The notes beneath the pieces were generated by a model. It saw nothing but the letters and a program-made list of their open reading frames with translations, made no database searches and had not been told where the DNA came from. Positions 1 through 11,820 of a stretch of DNA of 64,000 nt are shown here, piece after piece. A program made the position numbers and the translations under genes. Numbering within the stretch: position 1 is the first letter of the stretch; the number at the start of each line of letters is the position of its first letter. The DNA is from Kalaharituber pfeilii (Eukaryota > Ascomycota > Pezizomycetes > Pezizales > Pezizaceae): NCBI GenBank assembly GCA_015179045.1, contig WHUZ01000060.1, positions 1 to 64,000 on the forward strand, written 5' to 3'.

Positions 1-945
1 ACGGCTCCTCGTATAATACAAAATTTATAGTCCTTGGTTTTGTTGGCTACTCCGATGTGTGCTTTTTGTTGTATTTTATTATTGTCTGGCAGCATATTAA
101 TTATTTATGCAATACTCATTGAAGTTTAATACCAGTGGCATCTTTGTTGGTCAGTTGGTGGATACACCGGAGCTTTAAACTTGCGGGTGGGGGTTGGCTT
201 GAGACAGGACTAGATTTAAAAATATGGTCGGCGGAGGAAAGCTGGGTGGAGCTGGGGATGAATTCCAGAGCAAGAAGTTGACTGCGCAAGAAAAACAAGC
301 AAACAAAAAAACAAAAAAACATCGGGGGTGCACTTGCTGCCGACATTGTAACAAAATTCTGTGGGTATAGGCAATTGTACATACTACTCCTCGCTGCGCT
401 CGATAGCAGCCAGAGGGTCATGGCATGAGACTACATACTAGTAACTCAGTATTATACGTGCTTGTTCGTTTATGTAACGGCCGAGCCAGTATCAATTCGT
501 GCTTTGCGGCAGCAGGTTTTCCCGTCGAAGTCACCGCACGCACGCACGCACGCACGCATGCACCCACGCACCCACGCACGCAACGCTTTTTAAGCTATGA
601 GCTCTTGTCAAGACCCGGTAGTGTGTTATAAAGCCGTTCCCTTTAGTCCGCTCCCAAAAGCACATGAGGCTGCCTTGCCCCCTGAGGAAAATGCTATTGG
701 TACATTAATGTTGCGAGCAGGGGGAACCAATCCTGTCCATATATACTACTACACAGAGTTATCATTTTAGGAAAGAAAACACGACAAAAAACACACTACA
801 ATAGGAACAAAAAAGAAAAAAAGAGATAGATCATAGTCACACAATACAAAGACCAAGGAAAATAACCAGCAAAGATGGAAATTATATATATGAAAAAAAA
901 AAAAGAAATACAATCCTCCGGGACCGTATTAGAGAATAATCAGTG
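1..945 (-). repeat. 3' flank of array unit 1
   Basis: This gene-free stretch is the downstream flank of the minus-strand ankyrin gene that follows. It recurs at about 5039-5990 and 10895-11820, and inverted at 43440-44400, with most bases conserved. It holds A/T-rich runs, an unstable CGCA tetranucleotide tract (about 535-581) and nothing that looks like a gene. The small open frames across the CGCA tract are low-complexity and not conserved between copies. The first bases of the window match position 5040, which marks the unit boundary and indicates that the window opens inside a tandem array. Confidence 0.75.
535..581. repeat. (CGCA)n microsatellite
   Basis: A CGCA tetranucleotide run is interrupted by TGCA and CCCA variants. 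Equivalent tracts lie at about 5589-5637, 11446-11473 and, inverted, near 43797-43816, each with a different length. It is therefore an unstable tract in the shared 3' flank. Confidence 0.85.
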
Positions 946-3208
946 CTATTCCGCTGGTGGAGGCCTTTTCCGGGCCTGCTCTTCAGGTGAAAGTAGTGAC
1001 CAAAGATATATTGCTACTTCACGAGAACCCTCATGCAGTGCCCTATCATATGGGGTTTCTCTATCCTTGTTCTGGATGGTTGGGGATGCACCATGCTCAA
1101 TCAATATCTTTGTAAGTGAAAGAGAGTTATAACTGAGGTGGAGTGGAGTGTTGCCTGTCCAGGTACCCTTATTGATGAGCTACATGCTCCTCGTTCCAGG
1201 ATTTCTGTCAACATCTCAGAATTGTTCCCAAAAATTGCACAATGTAGTGTTGTCCATTGGTTGCTATCATGTGCAAAAAGATCTGCCCCCTTCTCAATCA
1301 AGAGCCTTGCAATTGCTGTTTTGCCTCTAAATAGTGCCCAGAGCAAAGGAGTCTTATTCCACTGGGCTAGGCATCGTTCCTCAATGTCCGCACCCATCAT
1401 GATTAGCAGTCGTATTACAGTCTCGGAGTCATTCCTCATTGCGTTATCAATGCAGCCAGTTAGGTCAATTGGAGGAGTAGTTGACACTATTGCTCCCTCA
1501 CTTGCACCTCTCTCCAATAGTAATTTGCAGATATCTTCACAACACTTATATGCAGCATAAGTGAGTGGTGTTCGGCCCTCTGAATCCTTCTCCTCTATAT
1601 CTGCCCCACAAGCAAGTAAATCTTGAACAATGTTCTCATTTCTCCCATCAATAGCACTGTAAATTATTCCTCCAATCCTTGCTCTCCTCTCCAACAGTAA
1701 TTTGCAAATGCTCTCATGACCTATAGATGCAGCATGAGCAAGTGGTGTTTGGCCCTCTGAATCCCTCTCCTCTATATCTGCCCCAAAAGCAAGTAAATCT
1801 TGAACAAATTTCGTATTTCTGTTATGGATGGCAATGTGGATTACCCCTTCTGTACTTGCTCTTCTCTCCAACAGCAATTTGCAAATGCCCTCATGACCTA
1901 AAGATGCAGCATGAGCAAGTGGTGTCCGGCCCTCTGAGTCCCTCTCCTCTATATCTGTTCCTAAAGCTAGTAGAGTTTGAACACCATTTTCACTCCCCTG
2001 GCAAATGGCATAGTGGATGCCCCCGAGAGAAGACCATTTCAATTTTCGGCGTGATCTATAGCGACCTGCAGCTGAATGAAGTGGAACTTGGTATGGCTGT
2101 GAGTCCCAAAGATCAGATAAGCAAATAGGTAGCACAATCACCGAGATCTCCGAAATTGAGTCAAGATCACCCAAGGTCATGTCTGAAAGCATTGACCAGC
2201 TACAACCTCTTGAGGAGCTACTACTAGAGAATGTGGAGTAAGAATCGTCGTTTATACCCCATCTTTGGATTCGCCTATAAGGTCTTGAATTTTTGAGTTC
2301 ATCCATAAACGATGGCAGCATCAATTTCATGGAGCGCATGGATCGCATGGACCGCAAGGAGAATGTGCTACGAGATGTTGCCGCTGTTCTGAATGATGCA
2401 GCATCATCATTATCATCAGGCACCTGGTCGTCCTTGAAAGTGGATAATGCTATCTGGAAATCGTCTTTTACAGGTAGTGTGCTTGCACCCTTGGCTTGAT
2501 TATCAGATTCTGAGGACTGGACTTCATTTATTGCAGGGTCCTGACGGCTGATGAGCTCTCGTAACTGGATCGAGATTGCATGGTTTGATTCCAATATCTG
2601 AAAAACTACTTCATGCAATTGCTCGAGTTTTTCGGAAGCCTCGGCACCGGTATGACTATACAAAGAGATCAGTTATCTGTGTGAGCCCCCTACCCCCCCC
2701 AAGAAAACATGATAGAATTAATGCTGTAGATCTGAACTTACCACTGAATAATGCCCAACATCAGATTTAAACTCAACTTGTGTCGTTCCAGGTCCTCAAT
2801 AAAGACTGCAACCTCTGCTTCCTTCCACAGTGCCCATTTAATCCTCTCAAACAAAACAGTTGGTTTGTTTGCTGGAGACTGCATAGAGCTGGGATCACTA
2901 ACCCCCATCTCACTCAGGTACTTTTCCAGGTTGGAAGCAATCAAAACACATCCACTCAAAGTCGCAATAAGATGGTGAATGGACAGCATCTTTAACCTGC
3001 TTTGGTTTGCAACCTTAGTTGTCCCAGCAATAAATAACTGAACCTGGCAGAAGATGACATTCATATCTTGCATTTCTTCCATTATGCGACTGATGGATGC
3101 TGGTGCCTGCTTTGCGCAATCATGGAGATTCTTCAACATGCTTATGATTTTTGCTGAGATTGAGATGAGACCGGCAACTGAGGCAACTATCGAGAGTGGA
3201 TCTGACAT
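946..3208 (-). CDS. Ankyrin-repeat protein with fungal STAND-type N-domain, copy 1 (C-terminal frameshift)
   Basis: This is the first of the two-exon ankyrin family. Exon 1 (3208-2742) encodes a ~156-residue helical domain starting MSDPLSIVASVAGLIS, typical of the N terminus of fungal STAND/NLR-like and ankyrin proteins. The intron (2741-2656, GTAAGT..TATAG, 86 bp) ends at a T that completes a split Cys codon. Exon 2 starts at 2655 and carries a coiled segment, an acidic linker, a Ser-Met-Arg repeat, the SISEISVIVLP motif, three ankyrin pair-units and the terminal ankyrins. Compared with its paralogues it lacks one base near 1181-1184. The reading frame therefore ends at 1101, giving about 673 residues without the usual C-terminal tail. 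In the ancestral frame a TAG at 948-946 lies two codons before the family stop. Whether the product is functional is unknown. Confidence 0.8.
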
Positions 3209-5038
3209 TGCTTTGGACTAGTTAGATGTGTCGGTCAACTGAATTCTGGTATGTGCAGGGAATGTGACTTGGCTATAGTCGCAGGCTCGCAGAGGGAATT
3301 AAATCTTGAAACTCCGTTGGCTGGAGAAGGGCCGACTTGTAAAGCGATTTCCGCGATTTCTCAACAACGTTTGCACTATTTTGAACTTTAAGCTTTCATA
3401 ATGGGAAAGGCTGATATGGTGAAGAGTGTGCTCTGCGTACCAGCCATCTGGCATATTGGTTACCAAGATTAATACCCTCTGTTTTGCCTCACCCTACTTT
3501 TCCCGTATGCAGTAGCGAGTCAGCCTACCATCTCGGTGGTTGGCTTGGAATAAGGCTGTGCGCAAACAGCTCTGCGAAGTGGGGGCTGCAGCTGGATTAT
3601 AGCAACCATTCATTCTTCATAGGCAAGTGTAGAACTCACTAGTGATGTCATGCACGCATTGTCCAGTTCAAGTAACTCCCTGTCTTCGGGGAGGCACAGA
3701 GTATGTATACACCGGTATATTCCGGCCCGTTCTCCATGTAGGGCGCTTCGGCACAAGAATATGCAACCGCACGAAACTGAGACTTTGTGAGGCTTCTTTT
3801 CGTTGAAAGATGTCGTGGGGGAGAGCGCAGCTGCTACATGTTTCTTAGAGGTGGCACAAGCGTAACTGCAGATGCTTGTGTACTCTACTGTACGAGAACG
3901 GGTCTGCTTGTCAGTACAGGGAGGAATCCAGCTCCCTCCGTGCTTCCTCCTCCCAGAGTTGACATTTCCTGATGTAGTAATCCCGGCAACCTCATATCTG
4001 CTACCGTACATCCTTGCAGCAGGGCAGTGCGAAGGCTACAGCGCCATGTTCAGTTGAGTGTGGGCACAAGATCGAGGCTTATAAGGATAGTGTACTCGCT
4101 ACCAGCATAAAGTTTCGCACAAGCGCGACAGTTGGAGCGGTCTGGGGAGAAAGGATTTTCTGCAGGCCGGACGGACCCTTGCACCATCCTTGCAACCACG
4201 CACTTGAGCGAAACTTTATGCTGATAGCGAGTAATCCAGGAACACGCCTTCTAATTCTGTGTTGGTGTTTATACTCCCCCCAGCCATGCAAGAAGCGGCT
4301 TTATCATAACGAAGTAGGTCAGAATTTTTCTGTTTTTAAGTCAGATCCAATGGAGGAAGATATGTCTCCAACCAAACAGAAACTTAACTTTGTGAGACTA
4401 CTTTTCGTTGACGATGTGGCAGTGCATGTGAGGGTCTGGTACCAGTGGAACATGCGGATACAGTACTGTGTAGTGTACGCGAACCAGTCTACTTTAAGTA
4501 CAGGCAGCAATCCATTTACCGCGGCTCCCCTCCCAATTCCAGGGCAAGCACTTTGCCGACACCTTGGATCAAATGTAGGCATAAATTCAATGGTTATGAG
4601 GATAGCGTAATCCAAGAAACACACCTCCGTGTCAAACCAAAAAAATAGCTATAGGAAGCAAAGGTTCCAGGCCCCAATTGATTCTCTCTGGAAATCTAAT
4701 TATTCCCCCGACAGCCCTCCTCGCCAGCTGGAATTCGGAATCGAAATGGAGCCCTAAATTCTATACCTCTCCGCGGAGTTTCTCGTTACCCCATCTATCC
4801 CATCACTAGCATTCCACGTCGACCAAGGTGTAGGTCAGTACACAGAAGTCGAGCCCTCTTCCCCGCTCCGCCAGCACCAATCTATAGATCAGTTTGAAAA
4901 GTTAGCAACTCCCCCGCCTCTTGAACCTCCCACCATCATCACCTCTCAATCGCACCCCCTCCACCACCTCTCAGACACACCGCCCCTCCTGCATCCCCTT
5001 CAGCAGCTTCTACAGCAGCCTCTCCAATGGCCACTTCA
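3209..5038 (-). repeat. 5' flank of array unit 1
   Basis: This is the upstream flank of ankyrin copy 1 and has no convincing gene. The part next to the start codon (to about 3600) is shared by all copies and probably holds the promoter and leader. Further out it contains remnants of an internally duplicated module (motifs such as GTTCCTGGATTA and CACCTGTTCCACC), a 137-bp inverted-repeat element at 4095-4231, and a pyrimidine-rich stretch at about 4900-5040. Open frames here are not conserved between copies. Confidence 0.65.
4095..4231. mobile_element. 137-bp MITE with TA target duplication
   Basis: The element begins CTCGCTACCAGCATAAAG and ends with the near-perfect reverse complement, so each arm is about 34 bases. 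A TA dinucleotide flanks each side (4093-4094 and 4232-4233). Paralogous flanks without it (for example near 34140) read straight through the site with one TA. The TA duplication is typical of Tc1/mariner-type non-autonomous elements. It has no coding capacity. A decayed copy lies at the same paralogous site at 46264-46390. Confidence 0.85.
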
Positions 5039-5990
5039 ACGGCTCCTCGTATAATACAAAATTTATAGTCCTTAGTTTGTTGGCTACTCCGATGTGTGCT
5101 TTTGTTATATTTTATTATTGTCTGGCAGCATATTAATTATTTATGTAATACTCATTGAAGTTAAATACCAGTGGCATCTTTGTTGGTCAGTTGATGGATA
5201 CACCGGAGCTTATACTTGCGGGTGGGCGGGGGGGGGGGGGGGTGGCTTGAGACAGGACCAGATTTATAAATATGGCCGGCGGAGGAAAGCTGGGTTGAGC
5301 TGGGGATGAATTCCAGAGCAAGAAGTTGACTGCGCAAGAAAAACAAGCAAACAAAAAAACAAAAAAAACATCGGGGGTGCACTTGCTGCCGACATTGTAA
5401 CAAAATTCTGTGGGTATAGGCAATTGTACATACTACTCCTCGCTGCGCTCGATAGCAGCCAGAGGGTCATGGCATGAGACTACATACTAGTACTAGTAAC
5501 TCAGTATTATACGTGCTTGTTCGTTTATGTAACGGCCGAGCCAGTATCAATTCGTGCTTTGCGGCAGCGGGTTTCCCGTCGAAGTCACCGCACGCACGCA
5601 CGCACGCACGCATGCACCCACGCACCCACGCACGCAACGCTTTTTAAGCTATGAGCTCTTGTCAAGACCCGGTAGTGTGTTATAGTAAAGCCGTTCCCTT
5701 TAGTCCGCTCCCAAAAGCACATGAGGCTGCCTTGCCCCCTGAGGAAAATGCTATTGGTACATTAATGTTGCGAGCAGGGGGAACCAATCCTGTCCATATA
5801 TACTACTACACAGAGTTATCATTTTAGGAAAGAAAACACGACAAAAAACACACTACAATAGGAACAAAAAAGAAAAAAGAAATAGATGATAGTCACATAA
5901 TACAAAGACCAAGGAAAATAACCAGCAAAGATGGAAATTATATATATGAAAAAAAAAAAGAAATACAATCCTCCGGGACCGTATTAGAGA
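5039..5990 (-). repeat. 3' flank of array unit 2
   Basis: This is a near-identical copy of positions 1-945, including the CGCA tract (about 5589-5637) and the A-rich runs next to the gene end. A longer G run (about 5227-5242) is the main difference. No gene is seen. The high identity between the two flanks points to a recent tandem duplication of a ~5-kb unit. Confidence 0.8.
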
Positions 5991-5992
5991 AT

Positions 5993-8249
5993 AATCAGTG
6001 CCATCCCGGTGGAGGACTTTTCCGGGCCTGCTCTTCAGGCGGAAGGTGCGACCAAAGATATTTTGCTACTTCATGATAACCATAACACAGGCCCTATCAT
6101 ATGGAGTTTCTCCATACTTGTTCTCGATGGTTGGGGATGCACCATGCTCAATCAATATCTTTGTATGTGAGAGAGAGCGATAGCTGAGGTGTAGTGGGGT
6201 TCTGCCTGTAGGGCTGCTTTTGATGTTGATGAGCTTTGATGCTCCTTGTTCCAGGATTTCTGTCAATATCTCAGGATTGCTCCCATAGACTGCACAATGT
6301 ACTGTTGTCCATTGGTCGCTATCTTGTGCAAAAAGATCTGCCCCCTTCTCAATCAAGAGCCTTGCAATTGCTGTTTTGCCTCTGTATAGTGCCCAGAGCA
6401 AAGGAGTCATATTCCACTTCGCTGGGCTTCGTTCCTCAACATCCGCACTCATTATGATCAGCAATCGTACTATAGTCTCGGAGTCATTACTCATTGTCTT
6501 ATTGATACAGCCACTTAGGTCAATTGGAGGGGTAGTTGATGCTATTGCTTCCTCACTTGCACCTCTCTCCAATAGTAATTTGCAGATGTCTTCACGGCAC
6601 TTATATGCAGCATAAGCTAGTGGTGTTAGGCCATTTGAATCCCTCTTGTCTATATCCATTCCTGAAGCAAGCAGAGTTTGAATGACTTTCTTATTTTGCT
6701 TGTGAATGGCACTGTAAATTACCCCTTCCACACTTGCTCCCCTCTCCGACAGTAATTTGCAAATGCTCTCATGACCCATAGATGCAGCGTGAGTGAGTGG
6801 TGTTCGGCCTTCTGAATCCCTCTCCTCTATATCTGCCCCAAAAGCAAGTAAATCTTCAACAAAATTCGCATATCCCATATGGATAGCAATGTGAATTACC
6901 CCTTCTGTGCTTGCTCCTCTCTCCAACAGCAATTTGCAAATCCTCTCATGACCTATAGATACTGCATGAGTGAGTGGTGTTCGGCCTTCTGAATCCTTCT
7001 CCTCTATATCTGTTCCTAAAGCAAGTGTAGTTCGAACACCATTCTCACTCCCCTGGCGAATGGCATAGTGGATGCCTCTGAGAGAATACCATTTCAATTT
7101 TCGGAGTGATCTGTAGCGACCTGCAGCTGAATGAGGGGGAACTTGGTATGGCTGTGAGTCCCAGAGATCAGATAAGCAAATAGGTAGCACAATTACTGAG
7201 ATCTCCGAAATTGAGTCAAAATCACCCAAGGTCATGTCTGAAAGCATTGACCAGGTACAACCTCCGAGTCTGGTGGAGCTACCGCTAGAGAATGTAGAGT
7301 AAGAATCGTCGCTTATACCCCACCTCTGCATTCGCTTGTAAGGCCTTGAATTTTTGAGTTCATCCATAAATGATGGCAGCATTGATCGCATTGACCGCAT
7401 TGATCGCATTGATCGCATTGATTGTATGGATCGCAATGAGAATGTGCTACGAGATGTTGCCGCTGTTCTGAATGATGCAGCATCATCATTATCATCGTCT
7501 TTTAGAGGTAGTGTGCTTGCATCCTTGGCTTGATTATCGGATTCTGAGGACTGGACTTCATTTCTTGCAGGGTCCTGATGGCTGCTGCGTTCACATAACT
7601 GGATTGCAATTGCATGATTTGATTCCAATATCTGAAAAACTACTTCATGCAATTTCTCGAGTTTTTCAAAAGCCTCTGCACTGGTATGACTATATAAGAG
7701 ATTAGTATTCTGTATGACCCCCCTCCCCTCCACCCCAGTCCCAGGAAACATGATAGAATTAATGCTGTAGATCTGAACTTACCACTGAATAATGCCCAAC
7801 ATCAAATTCAAACTCAACTTGTGTCGTTCCAGATCCTCAATAAAGACTTCAACCTCTGCTTCCTTCCACAGTGCCCATTTAATCTTCTCAACCAAAATGG
7901 TTGCTTTGTTTGCTGGAGACCGAATGGAGCCGGGATCACTAACCCCCATCTTACTCAGGTACTTTTCCAGGTTGGGAGCAATCAAAACACATCCACTCAA
8001 AGTCGCAATAAGATGGTGAATGGACAGCATCTTTAACCTGCTTTGGTTTGCAACCTTAGTTGTCCCAGCAATAAATAACTGAACCTGGCAGAAGATGACA
8101 TTCATATCTTGCATTTCTTCCATTATGCGACTGATGGATGCTGGTACCTTCTTTGTGCAATCATGGAGATTCTTCAGCATGCTTATGATTTTTGCTGAGA
8201 TTGAGATGAGACCGGCAACTGAGGCAACTATCGAGAGTGGATCTGACAT
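5993..8249 (-). CDS. Ankyrin-repeat protein with fungal STAND-type N-domain, copy 2 (late frameshift)
   Basis: Exon 1 is 8249-7783 and encodes the 156-residue N-terminal helical domain. The intron is 7782-7690 (93 bp) and contains four G-runs of three or more in the sense strand. Exon 2 starts at 7689. The linker holds a run of Ser-Met-Arg repeats (a 9-bp microsatellite at about 7380-7435), then the SISEISVIVLP motif, three ankyrin pair-units and the terminal ankyrins. One base is missing near 6092 relative to paralogues, so the frame stops at 6066 after 'TPYDRA', about 696 residues in all. The last ~30 family residues, ending about 5993, are lost from the frame. Its closest relative is the plus-strand copy at 47.3 kb. 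Confidence 0.8.
7380..7435 (-). repeat. 9-bp microsatellite coding Ser-Met-Arg repeats
   Basis: A nine-base unit (ATGCGATCA-like in the gene sense) is repeated about five times inside exon 2 and encodes consecutive SMR tripeptides. The same tract has different copy numbers in paralogues (one at 20.2 kb, several at 24.95, 41.66, 48.1 and 58.1 kb). It is therefore a length-variable basic stretch between the acidic linker and the ankyrin domain. Confidence 0.75.
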
Positions 8250-8876
8250 TGCTTCGGACTAGTTGGATGTGTAGGTCAACTGAAATCTGGGACGTTCAGG
8301 GAATGTGACTTGGCTATAGTCGCAGAGGGAATTAAATCTCGAAACTCCGTTGGCTGGAGAAAGGCCGACTGGTGTAAAGCGATTTCCGTGATATCCTAAC
8401 AACGTTTGCACTATTTTGAACCTCAAGCTTTCATAACCCTAAGGCTGATATGGTAAAGAGAGTGCTCTGCGGACCAGCCAGCTAGTAATCCTGGCATATT
8501 TGTTACCAAGATTGATACCCTCTGTTTCGCCTCACCTCAACTTTTCCCGTATGCAGTAGCAAGTCATCCTATCGTCTCGGTTTTGCTCATGCTAAAAGGT
8601 GGTTGGCTTGGAATAAGGCTGAAAGGACGTGCCAACAGTTCTGCGAAGTGGGGGCTGCAGCTGGATTATAGCAACCATTCATTCTTCCTAGGCCAGTATA
8701 GAACTCACCAGTGATGTCAGGCACACATTGTCCAGTTCAAGTAACTCCCTGTCTTCGGGGAAGCACAGAGTATGTATATCGGTATGTTCCGGCCCGTTCT
8801 CCATGTAGGGCGCTTCGGCACAAGGATATGCAGCCGCACCAAACAGAAACTTTGTGAGGCTCCTTTTCGTTGAAGA
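8250..8876 (-). repeat. 5' flank of array unit 2
   Basis: This is the upstream flank of ankyrin copy 2 and matches the flanks of the other copies base by base over most of its length. It includes the conserved leader just before the ATG (CCAAAGCA or CGAAGCA). No gene is seen. The match to paralogues stops at about 8876, where foreign sequence begins. Confidence 0.65.
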
Positions 8877-8995
8877 AAGTAAGGCAAAAGAACGAAAACA
8901 GAGAGAGATGGCTGCAGCTGAGCAAGCTACAAAAAGACACTATGGAGAAACTCACATGCAAGGCTGGGGCTGGGAAACATCTTTAGGTCATGAGA
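8877..8995 (+). mobile_element. Retroelement fragment shared with 51.3 kb
   Basis: This segment is closely similar, in opposite orientation, to about 51300-51430, where the body is joined to a 34-base poly(T). Read from that copy, the element ends in poly(A), so it is a SINE or the 3' end of a LINE. Here the left edge abuts the paralogous flank abruptly at 8876/8877, and the poly(A) is missing or decayed. There is no coding capacity. Confidence 0.55.
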
Positions 8996-9650
8996 TAGGA
9001 GGCTCCGAATACTAGAAGGGGGGGTGGGTAGAAGAAGGTTATAGCAGCAGATTTGAGCCACAGGTCTCTTCTGTCATACCTGGCACCTCAGAAGGAGTTA
9101 TTGTTACCACCCCTAGTGCTTCAACTACCACTACTTCAAGTCCCGGTATTTCTGAATCACTTGAGGAGTCTAGGAACACTGAAGGTCAGATCAAGGTATG
9201 GAGATTAGCTTAGGAACATAAACTACTTCTATACAATTGAAGGTGCATTGCATCCCACATGATCTGTATATGCAATTGTTGACTTTTAATAAAAACACCA
9301 GCCCTATATGGATGAGAATTACTAGTTTTCTATATTATTTTCCTGATTTCGAGGATGTTGAGGTATGATATATACAGGACTCAAATTAGGTGAATAATGA
9401 TGAATTTGGTTGTAAATATTGGAATTTTGATTTTTTTCCTTATTATAATAGCAAATTCTGATTCAGCGATGTCAAATTGGTATAATGTTAAGCAATTTCT
9501 ATAGTTGTAATATATCCAAAATTAGTAGTAGAGCGAGGAATGTATGACGAGGAGTGCCAAGAGAATGGATCGTTGCAGGGGCCAGATCGTTACAGGGGGC
9601 CAGATCGTTACAGGGGGCCAGATCGTTACCACATCAGGCACGTTAGCTGC
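8996..9650. other. AT-rich insert of unknown origin
   Basis: This sequence occurs nowhere else in the window and replaces part of the paralogous 5' flank. It is AT-rich and has an exon-like plus-strand stretch at about 9240-9363, open and bounded by AG and GT, in front of further AT-rich sequence. This may be a captured piece of a gene or a transposon. I do not recognise the product. A triplicated 18-bp motif lies at 9575-9629. Confidence 0.4.
9575..9629. repeat. Triplicated 18-bp direct repeat
   Basis: The motif GGGGCCAGATCGTTACA and close variants are repeated three times in tandem, directly before the point where similarity to the other 5' flanks resumes. It is found only here. No function is evident. 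Confidence 0.8.
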
Positions 9651-9852
9651 AGATGATTTTACCCCTGGCTCCCCACATATCCTGATGTGGCAATCTCCAG
9701 TCACCTCGCGGTCGTATCTGCTGCGACCGTCCACCCTCCCAATCGCAGTGCGAGGGCTTCGCCGACACCTTGGATCAAGTGTAGGCCTAAGATTATTTGC
9801 CTATGAGGATAGCATAATCCAGTAACATGCCTCCTGTGTCGGCGTATATATC

Positions 9853-10350
9853 AGTATATAAGCCGGGCCTTTCGTAACAGTGATTCAGTCACCACTGGTC
9901 CGGGCTACTCAGTAGCACCACGGTTCGTAATTTTTTTCTCTGTACTCGAGTACAAAGCACTATGCACTACATTACCTACACGCCCACGAGACGCGTACTC
10001 TACAGTCAACTTCGAACACAACCAAACTGCCGGTAAGAATGCGGAACCCTCTTCAGCGAAATGCTTTCTCTTTAGCGAAAATTCCATTCCAGTGAAATAC
10101 TCCTCAATAGCAAATTGTGGAGAATTATACTAAAATGCAGATGTATAAAAGAAGGATCAAAATTATCAAAAGCATGTAACTGCCAAAGTATATGAGTAAA
10201 TAAACATGTAAATAAGCAAATACTCCGAAGAGTTGCATAAAAATTTCAAGTGTCATAATGTTGCAACCGCAATAATTTAGCGACTAACTTGTTAGTTTCC
10301 GGGCCAGTCATGAGTGACTGGAACGTTTGTTACGAATCGCCCGGCACATT
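9853..10350. mobile_element. 498-bp MITE with long imperfect terminal repeats
   Basis: The two ends are imperfect inverted repeats containing CCGGGC..TTCGTAACA and, further in, CAGTCAC. A TATATC hexamer flanks both sides (9847-9852 and 10351-10356). Related empty flanks have one GGAATATATATGCCGAC-like site. The interior is AT-rich and non-coding. The same element, in the opposite orientation and at the same paralogous site, lies at 44912-45820, where a second element has inserted into it. Confidence 0.75.
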
Positions 10351-10356
10351 TATATC

Positions 10357-10894
10357 CTTTCCCCAGAGCCTAGAAGACCACTAGCGCGGGTGCATGAGCA
10401 CCCGTACTTATCAAACCAAAAAAAAACAGGAAGCAACCATTGAAAACGAGTTGCCCCGGTTCCAAGTCGCAATTGATCATCGCCGGAGCCGAGGCATTAT
10501 CATCCATCTTAAGATGCTGGACAGCCCTCCTCGCCAGCCTGGGATTCGGAATCGAAATGGAGCCCTGAATTCTATATCTCCCGCGGAGCTTCTTGTTACC
10601 CCATCACTAGTACTCCACGCCGACGAAGGAATAGGTCAGTACACAGAAGTCGACCCCTCTTCCCCCCTCCGCCAGCACCAATCTATAGATCAGTTTGAAA
10701 GGTAGCAACTCCCCCGCCTCTTGAACCTCCCCCCACCATCATCACCTCTCAATTGGACCCCTCCTAGCATCCGCAACAGAATCCCTCAACCCCCACCACT
10801 TCTCAATTGCACCCCCCTCCACCACCTCTCAGACACACCACCCCTCCTGCATCCCCTTCAGCAGCTTCTACAGCAGCCTCTCCAATGGCCGCTT
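10357..10894 (-). repeat. Unit boundary with pyrimidine-rich tract
   Basis: This is part of the shared inter-gene sequence: an A-rich start, a GC-balanced middle, and a C/T-rich tract (about 10690-10890) of CACCTCTCAATTGCACCCC-like degenerate repeats. It matches 4660-5038 and, inverted, 44350-44870. Frames rich in Pro, Ser and Leu cross it but are low-complexity and not conserved. No gene is seen. Confidence 0.6.
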
Positions 10895-11820
10895 CAACGG
10901 CTCCTCGTGTAATACAAGATTTATAGTCCTTAGTTTGTTGGCTACTCCGATGTGTGCTTTTGTTGTATTTTATTATTGTCTGGCAGCATATTAATTATTT
11001 ATGCAGTACTCATTGAAGTTTAATACCAGTGGCATCTTTGTTGGTCAGGTGGTGGATACACCGGAGCTTAAACTTGCAGGTGGGCACCGGGGGGGGGTTG
11101 GCTTGACACAGGACCAGATTTAAAAATATGGTCGGCGGAGGAAAGCTGGGTTGAGCTGGGGATGAATTCCAGAGCAAGAAGTTTTGTGACTGCGCAAAAA
11201 CAAACAAGCAAACAAAAAAACAAAAAAACATCGGAGGTGCACTTGCTGGCGACATTGTAACAAAATTCTGTGAGTATAGGCAATTGTACATACTACTCCT
11301 CGCTGCGCTAGTTAGCAGCCAGAGAGTCATGGCATGAGACTACATACTACTAATTCAGTATTATACGTGCTTGTTCGTTTATGTACGGCCGAGCCAGTAT
11401 CAATTCGTGCTTTGCGGCAGTGGGTTTCCCGCCGAGGTCACCGCATGCATGCACGCACGCACACACGCACGCAACGCTTTTTGAGCTATGAGCTCTTGTC
11501 AAGACCCGGTAGTGTGTTATAGTAAAGCCGTTCCCTTTATTCTGCTCCCAAAAGCACATGAGGCTGCCCTGGCCCTTGAGGAAAATGCTATTGGTACATT
11601 AATGTTGCTAGCCAGGGAACCAATCCCGTCCATATATACAGTACTACTACAAAGAGTATCATCTTCGAAAAGAAACACGACAAGGAAAAAACACACTACG
11701 AAAAGAGCAGAAAAGAAAAAAGAGATACATGATGGTCACATAATATCAAAGATCTAGGAAAATAGGCAGCAAAGATGGAAACAAAAAAAGACAATCCTCC
11801 GGGACCGTATTAGAGAATAA
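10895..11820 (-). repeat. 3' flank of array unit 3
   Basis: This is the third copy of the downstream flank seen at 1-945 and 5039-5990. The CGCA tract is much shorter here. It lies downstream of the truncated ankyrin gene at 11821-12527 and holds no gene. It is also highly similar, inverted, to 43440-44350, the flank of the intact copy at 40.5 kb. Confidence 0.75.

Noticed and set aside
535..630. Open frame over the CGCA tract encoding Thr-His-Ala-Arg repeats
   Set aside because: Low-complexity translation of a microsatellite; length and frame differ between the paralogous flanks.
1101..2663. NACHT or NB-ARC nucleotide-binding domain expected in NLR-like proteins
   Set aside because: No P-loop (GxxxxGKS/T) or following motifs seen in this or any other exon 2 of the window.
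2751..2995. Plus-strand open frames opposite exon 1, repeated at other copies
   Set aside because: Antisense shadows of the conserved N-domain exon; they recur only because exon 1 is conserved.
9853..10350. Independent insertion of the same MITE at 9.85 and 44.9 kb
   Set aside because: Identical site, flank and relative orientation in inverted paralogous units point to one insertion followed by duplication.
10721..10912. Pro/Leu/Ser-rich frames in the pyrimidine-rich boundary tracts
   Set aside because: Degenerate C/T-rich repeats; frames not conserved between copies and no gene structure.
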